Assembly: GCA_024280785.1 (NCBI GenBank) | Contig: JAJRPK010000395.1 | Span: 1-8,838, forward strand | Reading direction: 5' to 3' | From: Gammaproteobacteria bacterium | GTDB taxonomy: Bacteria > Pseudomonadota > Gammaproteobacteria > Pseudomonadales > UBA7434 | DNA: 8,838 bases | Part shown: piece after piece, positions 1 to 6,093 of the stretch | Position numbering within the stretch: position 1 is the first letter of the stretch | Layout of the letters: each line of letters begins with the position of its first letter | Translations under genes and position numbers: made by a program | The notes under the pieces: model-generated | Seen by the model: the letters and a program-made list of their open reading frames with translations, nothing else | What the model was told of the DNA's origin: nothing | Databases searched by the model: none

Positions 1-963
1 AAGGTCAATCGGCGAAACTTGCCCCTCATCAGAGCATAAATATTCTTGATCAGCTGATTGATATTTTGATTGGCTTGCCCATTGGCCAAACCACTGTCTA
101 ATGGAATCCTTATTAATGAGTGTCTCTTCGAGTTGTTGCTGAACTGCGTTTAAAGTATCGCCGCTAATTAATCCTGACGTTGTGTTTGTTAAAGCGCTCA
201 GTGATAGCTTCTCTCGAAAACGGTTATCTTCAGACAGAGACTGTTGGATGAAGGAGGTAAAATCATCAATCATTTCACTGATGCTCGGAGCCCTAAAACC
301 CACAGAGTAGGTCATACACGGGCTGTCTAACGCTGTCCCCCAGTGAGCAAAATAGGGAGGAATATATAGAATATCGCCGGTCTCTAAGATAAAAGATTTC
401 TTGACTTGAAAGTCTGCTAATAAAGACAAGTCTTGATTGTCCGCTAGAACTGTTCTGCTGTCACAATGCTGGCCAATTTCCCATTTTCGTTTGCCTTCTC
501 CTTGCACCAAAAATACATCGTATCGATCGAAGTGTGGGCCTACGCCACCACCTTTGCAGGCATAACTAACCATCACATCATCTAATTGCCAGCCGGGAAT
601 GAAGCGAAAGTAATCCAATAGACCCGCGACATTTTCATCATAATGATCGACGGCTTGAACGAGTAGTGTCCAGTCAATATTTCCAGACTTTTCAAAAATA
701 GTCTCGTTAAATGGCCCGTGTATTAGCGTCCAGTTTTCATGGTTTGCCGCATCTGTAGTCATTGATTCAGCTATCGAATGAGTAATCAAACGCGACTCGA
801 CCTCATCCTCTAATGCTAAGCCTGCAAGTTCCTCTGCACTGATGTAGTGGGAGTCATTTACCAAGCCATTTTTTATTACATAAGGTTCTTTCTGCCAATA
901 TTTTTGCAGAAAATTATCGACATCAAAATTTTGTATTTGAGGAAAGAAATCACTTTTATTCAC
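1..963 (-). CDS. roxA: RoxA/YcfD-type JmjC ribosomal oxygenase (L16 arginine hydroxylase), 3' end off window
   Basis: This is an Fe(II)/2-oxoglutarate-dependent oxygenase of the cupin/JmjC family. The characterised E. coli relative YcfD/RoxA hydroxylates an arginine of 50S ribosomal protein L16. The 321 visible residues carry the iron triad: H144 and D146 in HFDRYDVFLVQG, and H207 in YIPPYFAHWG. R159 sits where the E. coli enzyme has its 2-oxoglutarate-binding arginine. The segment YSVGFRAPS after the triad and a C-terminal QWFGQW motif are also typical. The start is GTG at 963, preceded by AAGGG about 8 bases upstream and by an in-frame TAA just beyond; there is no usable ATG nearby. The E. 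coli protein is about 373 residues, so roughly 50 C-terminal residues lie outside the window. Family assignment is firm; the exact substrate is inferred from homology. Confidence 0.88.
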   Translation of the reverse strand, partial: MNKSDFFPQIQNFDVDNFLQKYWQKEPYVIKNGLVNDSHYISAEELAGLALEDEVESRLITHSIAESMTTDAANHENWTLIHGPFNETIFEKSGNIDWTLLVQAVDHYDENVAGLLDYFRFIPGWQLDDVMVSYACKGGGVGPHFDRYDVFLVQGEGKRKWEIGQHCDSRTVLADNQDLSLLADFQVKKSFILETGDILYIPPYFAHWGTALDSPCMTYSVGFRAPSISEMIDDFTSFIQQSLSEDNRFREKLSLSALTNTTSGLISGDTLNAVQQQLEETLINKDSIRQWFGQWASQSKYQSADQEYLCSDEGQVSPIDL

Positions 964-1075
964 GCAGGCAACCCTTTAGACCTTTTAAAATGAACCCTAT
1001 TTTGTAGGGAAACAGTTTAACGGATAGTCACTAAGATGGGGACTTTGTACTTAAAAAAGGAGGGATATACTAGTA

Positions 1076-1193
1076 AGGCATTTGAGAAGCATCTTCTTTA
1101 TTTAAAGACACACATAAATATGTCCGTATAGTTCGACGCTGGCATCCCTGCCAGCAAAGGTCTTTAAATAAAGAAGATGCTTCTCAAATGCCT
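1076..1193. repeat. 118-bp palindromic element: perfect 34-bp inverted repeat with nested hairpins
   Basis: The left arm 1076-1109 (begins AGGCATTTGAGAAGC) and right arm 1160-1193 are exact reverse complements over 34 bases. The 50-base centre contains a second stem, GCTGGCA (1138-1144) / TGCCAGC (1149-1155), with loop TCCC, and a weaker palindrome ACATA-AA-TATGT at 1112-1123. The folded strand would be a long stem topped by two small arms. It encodes nothing. The form suits a miniature inverted-repeat mobile element or a REP-like intergenic palindrome. I see no clear target-site duplication directly at its ends. TACTAG occurs at 1068-1073 and at 1209-1214, but the second copy does not abut the element. 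It could also act as a transcription barrier downstream of the small-protein gene. Confidence 0.9.
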
Positions 1194-1228
1194 CGGTAGA
1201 GTATTCGGTACTAGATACGTTTAATGGC

Positions 1229-1244
1229 GCACACAATTGTGTGC
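1229..1244. repeat. 16-bp perfect palindrome GCACACAATTGTGTGC
   Basis: Exact two-fold symmetry over 16 bases, located about 20 bases past the stop of the small secreted protein gene. As RNA it gives a 6-bp stem with an AATT loop. No T-run follows on the minus strand, so it is not a classical intrinsic terminator. A binding site for a dimeric regulator is possible but unsupported. Confidence 0.75.
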
Positions 1245-1264
1245 ATAAAGACTGGTCAATACAA

Positions 1265-1609
1265 TTATAAATTTTTAGGCTGATGTTTTAGCACAGTATG
1301 AATAACATGTTCATACTCAAAATAGACATAAAAATCCGGATAATCCCAACGGCTGATGGGAGGGTCTCCCACTGTAGGCGTTTTAGATACAGGCGCTCCA
1401 TATTCCGATTCTACACTGACAGTGCTTGCTCCTCGTTCTGGTCGAGGGATAGATAGGCTGGACTGAGCCTGTGAGGCGATGGGAATTTCGATAAGCTCAG
1501 CCGTTGCTAACGATGGCTTAACAGCCGTCACAAACAGACAAATAGCAAAAGTTAGAGCTCCAATCCTGATAACGACTGATGCAGACCTAGAATAAAAATA
1601 CTGAAACAT
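1265..1609 (-). CDS. Small secreted protein of unknown function (114 aa)
   Basis: I cannot assign a function. Residues 1-37 look like a Sec signal peptide: a short basic N-terminus (R8, R15), a hydrophobic core from about 16 to 30, and a cleavage-type site A35-T36-A37. The mature part begins with a variable Ser/Pro-rich stretch (about 46-62). It ends in a compact, conserved-looking module of about 40 residues: SVESEYGAP, then GDPPISRWDYPDF, then VYFEYEHVIHTVLK. From memory, similar small proteins occur widely in gammaproteobacteria without a proven role. The pattern of a Gly-x-Pro turn, W-x-Y and Y-F-E strands faintly recalls small BamE/SmpA-like outer-membrane proteins, but that is speculation. 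There is no lipobox cysteine, so a soluble periplasmic location is most likely. The start has a good Shine-Dalgarno sequence (AGGAA, 1620-1616). The gene lies downstream of the PilZ gene on the same strand, with a 70-base gap. Confidence 0.75.
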   Translation of the reverse strand: MFQYFYSRSASVVIRIGALTFAICLFVTAVKPSLATAELIEIPIASQAQSSLSIPRPERGASTVSVESEYGAPVSKTPTVGDPPISRWDYPDFYVYFEYEHVIHTVLKHQPKNL

Positions 1610-1654
1610 TTAAATTTCCTAATAAACAGGGAGGCAGATAAGAATTACACCGCT

Positions 1655-1681
1655 TAAAAAAACAGTTAATCGGATCCTGTT
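1655..1681 (-). terminator. Possible weak intrinsic terminator after the PilZ gene
   Basis: Read on the minus strand, AACAG (1681-1677) and CTGTT (1665-1661) can pair around an 11-base loop, followed at once by a run of T (plus-strand A tract 1656-1662). The stem is only 5 bp and overlaps the PilZ stop codon, so termination may be partial and some read-through into the small-protein gene is plausible. Confidence 0.35.
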
Positions 1682-2282
1682 AATCCGGTATGGACTTTTT
1701 GTTTCTTTGCTCACGAGCTTGGACTTGCATGATATGCCGGCCTAATACCTGCTCGTCGGCTTCAGGTAAATCATAGAATTCACACGAAATATGAAAACCA
1801 CCACCAATCGCAGTTTGGCAAGCAAGTACATCGATATATACCGAAAGTCCAACCAAAGTTTGGTGAAACCAAATTTTAATGGCATGTCGACTACCCACTT
1901 CAAGTTTTTTGGAATGGTTAAAGCCCATTCCCCCTCGGCTTAAATCGATGGATTGCAGTTTTTGTCCATCTGCCAAAATATCTTCAGAAATCGCTTTGCC
2001 GATTGCGTCAAACTTTAAATTCAGCACCTGTAAATAGGCCGCAATATCCGTATACCTTTCATTGATTCCACGCAGTAAACTACTATTTTCTTGCTCGATA
2101 GCCCTAAGTTCTCGCATTAGTTTGAATGAGGCTGAATCATCAAAACACTGCTCTGCAGCTTTGCTACAGTCACTATCGGCATCGATACATTGAATCTCAA
2201 GAATCGCAGTATCGTCAATTCTGAACAATTCACGCCTATCGACTTGAGCAGGAAATCCCGAGGCATCATTCTTTGGGGTCAT
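1680..2282 (-). CDS. PilZ-domain protein with helical insert (predicted c-di-GMP receptor)
   Basis: A 200-residue soluble protein with both PilZ cyclic di-GMP binding motifs: RxxxR as R17-E-L-F-R21 near the N-terminus, and D113-L-S-R-G-G118 ahead of the beta-barrel strands (C-terminal portion to about residue 180). In a minimal PilZ domain these motifs are a few dozen residues apart. Here about 90 residues separate them, and the segment from about 52 to 100 (RELRAIEQENSSLLRGINER, then YLQVLNLKFDAI) reads as long amphipathic helices likely to form a coiled coil. PilZ proteins with extra long helices are known to oligomerise. There is no signal peptide, so it should be cytoplasmic. From memory, P. 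aeruginosa has a comparable PilZ gene (PA2989) beside lolC. It is divergent from lolC, with 270 bases between the starts. The Shine-Dalgarno sequence is weak (AGAAG). Binding competence is inferred from the motifs; the output partner is unknown. Confidence 0.85.
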   Translation of the reverse strand: MTPKNDASGFPAQVDRRELFRIDDTAILEIQCIDADSDCSKAAEQCFDDSASFKLMRELRAIEQENSSLLRGINERYTDIAAYLQVLNLKFDAIGKAISEDILADGQKLQSIDLSRGGMGFNHSKKLEVGSRHAIKIWFHQTLVGLSVYIDVLACQTAIGGGFHISCEFYDLPEADEQVLGRHIMQVQAREQRNKKSIPD

Positions 2283-2552
2283 GTCTTCTGTCTACGTCAT
2301 CTGTCAGTTATGGTCAAATTTCGGCTTAAACATTAGTTGAGTCTAGTATAATTCATCGAAATTGTTTATTAATGGGTCTCATACAAAGCTAATTACTTGA
2401 TAAAGATAGGTTTTATTCGCTCGAATTGTGATCGAAATCATCAGCTTTCTCGTTGCAGTTGTAAAAACAAACTCTCGGTCATTGGAGGCAAGTTCTATTT
2501 TTTCGTGCATGAGCAAAAATGAGCTCCCTTTCTGTTTAAGGCTGGCATCAGT
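2283..2552. promoter_or_regulatory. Divergent intergenic region between the PilZ gene and lolC
   Basis: No gene is supported here. Two -10-like hexamers overlap head to head: TATAAT on the plus strand (2347-2352, consensus, facing lolC) and TATACT on the minus strand (2350-2345, facing the PilZ gene). Neither has a good -35 box at 16-18 bases. The minus-strand start would leave a leader of about 55 bases; the plus-strand start would leave nearly 200 bases before lolC, so lolC may have another promoter nearer its start. The assignment rests on the -10 boxes alone. Confidence 0.35.
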
Positions 2553-3941
2553 ATGACTGCACATTCGTTTTCATCCTTTGTTGCTTTGCGCTACAGCATT
2601 CCCGACCTCCGTACAGGGATGTCGGGCTTTCTTAGTGTTGTATCATTACTGGGCTTATCCTTAGGCGTATTTGCTCTCATCGTTGTGAATAGCGTTATGA
2701 ACGGATTTGAGCGTGAACTTCAAAACCGTATGCTCTCTATACTCCCGCATGCTCAAATTATTATGCCGCTGGTTTCTATACCGGCGCATACGAAAGCCTC
2801 GTCTGCGGCCATGTCAATTTCGAGCGTGCCAATTTCGAGCATGTCAGCTCAAAATATTTCGATGACAAAATTGCCCTCAGTCGTTCCCCTTTGGCAAGCA
2901 TTGATTGAGCCCCTTGAAATACAACCAGGCATTATTGGAGTTGCGCCGTATATTGAATCTACGGTTATGCTCAGTGCCAACCAACGTTTTTACAGCGCGC
3001 AAATGATCGGGATTGATACCGAGGCAGAAAAAAAAGTTTCTGTATTGCCTAAACATATAATTGCAGGGGATATAGCGCGACTAAAAGATACTCGCTATGG
3101 AATTGTGTTAGGCAGCATTTTAGCCCGCCAATTGGGGCTTATTCCCGGTGACATTGTTAATCTAATAACACCCAGGATCAAACTCACGCCTTTAGGCCCT
3201 GTAACCCGGCAGAAACGTTTCGAGGTGGTGGCGGTCTTTGAAGTCGGTGCAGAGCCAGACCAAAATATGGTGCTAATTAACTTAGTGACTAGCCAAAAAT
3301 TATTGGCTAAAGCAAATACTGTAACGGGTTTGCGTTTATCCGTCAGCGATCAGTACAAAGCAAAAAAGATTACTCAATCAGCTCTCTCTGCCGCCCTGAA
3401 TTCTAATGATATAAGTGGCAATCCGCTCTTAGCATTACTAGAAGTAGTCGATTGGCGTGAAAATAACCAGAGCTTATATCGAGCCATTTTAATGGAAAAG
3501 ATTATGATATTTATTTTATTAATGTCGGTAGTCGCTGTAGCTTCTTTTAACGTCGTTTCCATCTTGCTAATGACGGTTACGGATAAACGAAGTGATATTG
3601 CTGTCCTGAGGACTATGGGGGCCAGTTCAATTCAGATTCGTCGTGTGTTTATTCTGCAGGGGTTGATTATCAGCGTCACTGGCACTTTAATCGGTGCGGT
3701 TTTAGGTATTTTAGTTGCGCCAAATATTGGGCTTATATTACAACTGATCGAACAGCTCAGCGGCTGGCAGCTATTCGACCCACAAGTTTATTATATTCCC
3801 TTTTTGCCTTCGGAGTTACGTTGGCCTAACGTTGGCATTGTCGTTGTCGTCGCAATAATAATCAGCTTGTTAGCAACACTTTATCCTGCTAGCAAAGCGG
3901 CAAAAATTGCTCCCGCAGAGGCGCTCGCTTACGAAAATTAA
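2553..3941 (+). CDS. lolC: LolC, lipoprotein-releasing ABC transporter membrane subunit
   Basis: An inner-membrane subunit of LolCDE, which extracts outer-membrane lipoproteins from the inner membrane and hands them to periplasmic LolA. It shows the family layout: one N-terminal membrane helix (about 25-48) followed by VNSVMNGFERELQNR, a large periplasmic domain (about 50-315), then three C-terminal helices (about 316-342, 362-392 and 427-446), with the coupling region VLRTMGASSIQIRRVF and the ending YPASKAAKIAPAEAL. TPRIKLTPLG (about 206-215) aligns with the Hook loop that docks LolA in LolC, which separates it from LolE. At 462 residues it is longer than usual (about 400-415). Residues roughly 72-112 form a Ser/Met-rich insertion right after the PHA motif that the LolE paralogue here lacks. 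The ATG at 2553 follows TAAGG at a long spacing of 11 bases; an in-frame TGA at 2520-2522 limits the start. Confidence 0.92.
   Translation: MTAHSFSSFVALRYSIPDLRTGMSGFLSVVSLLGLSLGVFALIVVNSVMNGFERELQNRMLSILPHAQIIMPLVSIPAHTKASSAAMSISSVPISSMSAQNISMTKLPSVVPLWQALIEPLEIQPGIIGVAPYIESTVMLSANQRFYSAQMIGIDTEAEKKVSVLPKHIIAGDIARLKDTRYGIVLGSILARQLGLIPGDIVNLITPRIKLTPLGPVTRQKRFEVVAVFEVGAEPDQNMVLINLVTSQKLLAKANTVTGLRLSVSDQYKAKKITQSALSAALNSNDISGNPLLALLEVVDWRENNQSLYRAILMEKIMIFILLMSVVAVASFNVVSILLMTVTDKRSDIAVLRTMGASSIQIRRVFILQGLIISVTGTLIGAVLGILVAPNIGLILQLIEQLSGWQLFDPQVYYIPFLPSELRWPNVGIVVVVAIIISLLATLYPASKAAKIAPAEALAYEN
2811..2840 (+). repeat. 15-bp in-frame tandem repeat inside lolC
   Basis: Two adjacent 15-base units, ATGTCAATTTCGAGC (2811-2825) and GTGCCAATTTCGAGC (2826-2840), differ at two bases; a partial third unit begins ATGTCAGC at 2841. 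They encode the pentapeptides MSISS and VPISS followed by MSAQN (residues 87-101). The unit length is a multiple of three, so gain or loss keeps frame. It lies inside the segment that makes this LolC longer than its relatives and suggests expansion by replication slippage. Confidence 0.85.
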
Positions 3942-4020
3942 AACACCAAATTATGAACCAGAATTCAAACGCGTTTTTAGTGCCTACTAACTAACAGTAT
4001 AGAGAGATTCTCACAACGAC

Positions 4021-4704
4021 ATGGAAAAACCCATATTAAGTTGTACCAATTTGTGCAAAAGCTATTTCCAGGGTAATGATGAATTGCTGCTATTGAGCAA
4101 TATTAACTTGTGCGTCAGCAGGGGAGAGCGAATAGCCATAGTAGGGGCGTCAGGTTCAGGGAAAAGTACATTACTGAACCTTCTGGGTGGCTTAGATCTT
4201 CCGACAAATGGAGCGGTTCAAATTAATGGCAAACCGCTTGCGAACCTCAATGACATTCAATTAAGCCAACTGCGCAACAAAGAGTTAGGCTTTGTCTACC
4301 AGTTTCATCACCTGCTACCAGAATTTGATGCTCTTGAGAACGTTGCAATGCCCTTAATGATTTCAGGGCTAGGAAAAAGTGCAGCATTTGAGAAAGCATC
4401 CTTAATGCTTAAATCTGTCGGCTTAGCTGACAGGGCAAACCATCAACCGTCGGCATTATCGGGTGGCGAACGACAACGCGTCGCCATTGCGAGGGCACTG
4501 ATCAATGAACCCGCGTGCGTCATGATGGATGAACCGACGGGCAATTTAGATCGGAAGTCTTCGATGTCTATAGAGTTACTAATGGAATCGCTATCACAGC
4601 AATTAAGCACGGCGTTTGTCGTTGCAACTCACGATGAATTGGTCGCAGAGAGAATGGATAAAATCTATCGATTGGAAAATACTGAATTGGTAACAGTAAA
4701 GTGA
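4021..4704 (+). CDS. lolD: LolD, ATPase of the lipoprotein-releasing transporter
   Basis: The cytoplasmic ATP-binding subunit, a homodimer that powers LolC and LolE. All ABC motifs are intact in 227 residues: Walker A GASGSGKST (42-50), Q-loop Q94, signature LSGGE (146-150), Walker B CVMMDE with catalytic E171, D-loop NLD (175-177) and switch H204. YQFHHLLPEFDALENVAMP (93-111) is characteristic of LolD rather than MacB or FtsE. Length matches the family (about 230). The start is ATG 4021, since an in-frame TAG at 4000-4002 excludes anything upstream; the Shine-Dalgarno candidate AGAGAGA (4001-4007) is weak and distant. It lies 79 bases after lolC and overlaps lolE at its stop codon, so it is probably one transcript with both. 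Confidence 0.96.
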   Translation: MEKPILSCTNLCKSYFQGNDELLLLSNINLCVSRGERIAIVGASGSGKSTLLNLLGGLDLPTNGAVQINGKPLANLNDIQLSQLRNKELGFVYQFHHLLPEFDALENVAMPLMISGLGKSAAFEKASLMLKSVGLADRANHQPSALSGGERQRVAIARALINEPACVMMDEPTGNLDRKSSMSIELLMESLSQQLSTAFVVATHDELVAERMDKIYRLENTELVTVK

Positions 4705-5993
4705 ATCAGAGCGTTAAAAAATCGGGTACTAATGTCAGTTTTTTACTAGCCTGGAGGTTTTTTGCCGGTCGAGAACATAGCTCGATGATCTCGTTTATTT
4801 CTACTGTGTCGGTCGTCGGCTTAGCGATGGCAGTTGCATTGTTGGTATTGGTTCTTTCAGTAATGAATGGATTTGAAAAAGAATTCCGGGATCGTATTCT
4901 GGGTTTAGCGCCGCACGCTACTTTATGGTTTGATCAACCTTACGAAAATTGGCCGCCGTTACTCGACCAGTTAGAAAGTGAGCCTGGTGTGATCAATGTT
5001 CAGCCGCTCATCGAGTTTAAAGCAATGGCTGTTTCCGGCAGTCAGGTAACGCCCTTATTAATTCAGGGCGTTGATTTTATCCGTTTGTCGTCACTCATTA
5101 ATCCGTATTTACACAAAGCTATCGATTCAATGGCCGACTCCCAGCGATTGTCGGGCAGTAAAATTATTGTCGGTGCTGAGCTTGCGAAAAAACTTCGGCT
5201 ACAAACGGGCTCTACATTTCGCCTTATGGTGCCTAACTCCTCAGCTATGGGAGATGATACCCTCGCTCTTTCTACGGCAAAAATACCCAATATCGCCACT
5301 TACAGTTTTACCGTTGCTGACCTGCTTAGCACAGGCACAGAGATCGATAACGGCATAGGGCTAGTTAATTTAGCCGAGGCAAATCGAATTACCGGACGGG
5401 CTATCGGAGTAGAGGGTATCCAACTTCAATTTTCGGATATTTTTCAGTCGAGAAGGCTGGCCAGGCAGCTAGCCGTGGATTACAACCTTGCCGTTAGACT
5501 CAGTGATTGGACGCAGTCCTTTGGTAATCTTTATACCGCCATCCAACTTTCTCGGCAGATGGTCGTTTTATTGTTAGTGACTATTATTGCGGTAGCTGTA
5601 TTTAATGTCTTTGTGACCTTGGGTATGGTTGTCCGCCACAAGCAGGCAGAAATAGCGATTCTTCGAACAATGGGGCTGAGTCGGAAAGGGGTTTTGCTCA
5701 GTTTTGTCTATCAAGGGTTGATGATCTCTACATTAGGCTGTGCCATTGGCGCCATTTTGGGTTGCTTGGCCGCCAGCTTAGCACCTTCAGCTGTTAGCGC
5801 TATACAGCTGCTGCTAGGTATTGAATTTTTACAGACCGATGTATATCCGATTAACTACTTACCCTCTGAGATTAGAGCGACAGATGTTCTTTTGATATGT
5901 GGTGCTGCATTACTTATGAGTTTTGTTGCTACGATATACCCTGCATGGAGAGCGTCAAAAATTATGCCCGCCGAAGCGCTCAGGCATCTATAG
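4701..5993 (+). CDS. lolE: LolE, lipoprotein-releasing ABC transporter membrane subunit
   Basis: The second membrane subunit of LolCDE, paralogous to LolC and thought to provide the lipoprotein entry side. It has 430 residues in the same layout: membrane helix about 30-54 followed by LSVMNGFEKEFRDR, a periplasmic domain (about 55-283), three C-terminal helices (about 286-310, 330-362 and 394-415) and the ending YPAWRASKIMPAEALRHL. The coupling segment AILRTMGLSRKGVLLSF (319-335) contacts LolD. In place of the LolC TPLG hook it has a longer variable loop (about 177-198), which supports the E assignment. The start is GTG at 4701, whose last two bases overlap the lolD stop (GTGA), so translation is probably coupled. 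The first internal ATG, at residue 29, would remove the conserved LAWRFFAGR segment. lolE is the last gene of the operon. Confidence 0.92.
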   Translation: MNQSVKKSGTNVSFLLAWRFFAGREHSSMISFISTVSVVGLAMAVALLVLVLSVMNGFEKEFRDRILGLAPHATLWFDQPYENWPPLLDQLESEPGVINVQPLIEFKAMAVSGSQVTPLLIQGVDFIRLSSLINPYLHKAIDSMADSQRLSGSKIIVGAELAKKLRLQTGSTFRLMVPNSSAMGDDTLALSTAKIPNIATYSFTVADLLSTGTEIDNGIGLVNLAEANRITGRAIGVEGIQLQFSDIFQSRRLARQLAVDYNLAVRLSDWTQSFGNLYTAIQLSRQMVVLLLVTIIAVAVFNVFVTLGMVVRHKQAEIAILRTMGLSRKGVLLSFVYQGLMISTLGCAIGAILGCLAASLAPSAVSAIQLLLGIEFLQTDVYPINYLPSEIRATDVLLICGAALLMSFVATIYPAWRASKIMPAEALRHL

Positions 5994-6020
5994 CTTTCTG
6001 CAGTCTTTTGTCTGTGATAG

Positions 6021-6050
6021 TGCCAGCGCCAGTGCCAGTGCCAGTGCCAA
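6021..6050 (+). repeat. Hexanucleotide tandem repeat, five copies of TGCCAG
   Basis: Units TGCCAG, CGCCAG, TGCCAG, TGCCAG and TGCCAA run end to end, 28 bases after the lolE stop. The repeat is outside any supported gene and sits between the convergent lolE and DUF2062 genes. Units two and five each differ from TGCCAG by one base. Copy number may vary between strains. Confidence 0.9.
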
Positions 6051-6057
6051 GAAGAAA

Positions 6058-6078
6058 AGAACAGGGAATCCTGCTTCT
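6058..6078 (-). terminator. Hairpin between convergent genes, best read as the DUF2062 terminator
   Basis: On the minus strand AGAAGCAGG pairs with CCTGTTCT across loop ATTC (8 pairs with one bulged G) and is followed by TTTTCTTCTT, a T-rich tail. On the plus strand the same hairpin is followed only by CTTTAAT, so it may also end the lolCDE transcript, less efficiently. Stem GC content is modest. Confidence 0.5.
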
Positions 6079-6093
6079 CTTTAATGCTATTAA

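Larger units (their letters stand above)
964..1264. other. Non-coding interval between the small secreted protein gene and roxA
   Basis: No credible gene is present. It holds, from the roxA side: a small hairpin (CCCTA 995-999 / TAGGG 1005-1009) that would lie in the roxA leader, a long inverted-repeat element at 1076-1193, and a 16-bp palindrome at 1229-1244. Both flanking genes are on the minus strand, so this is the tail of the small-protein gene and the promoter and leader region of roxA. I could not identify a convincing -35/-10 pair for roxA. Confidence 0.7.

Noticed and set aside
1076..1193. Integron attC site or CRISPR-like repeat as explanation for the inverted repeat
   Set aside because: There are no attC core motifs (GTTRRRY-type) at the ends, no adjacent cassette genes, and only one pair of arms with no spacer series.
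2379..2564. 61-residue minus-strand open frame upstream of and overlapping the lolC start
   Set aside because: No ribosome binding site or recognisable domain, and it overlaps the lolC start in antisense. The divergent promoter region explains the space better.
3374..3562. Minus-strand open frame within lolC
   Set aside because: Antisense shadow of a well-conserved gene, with no independent signal.
5063..5358. Open frames on both strands within lolE
   Set aside because: Both overlap the conserved LolE periplasmic domain in other frames and resemble no known protein.
2553..5993. MacB-type or FtsEX-type exporter instead of LolCDE
   Set aside because: MacB fuses the ATPase and membrane parts and FtsX is a single different subunit. 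Here two paralogous membrane proteins flank an ATPase with the LolD-specific FHHLLPEF motif.
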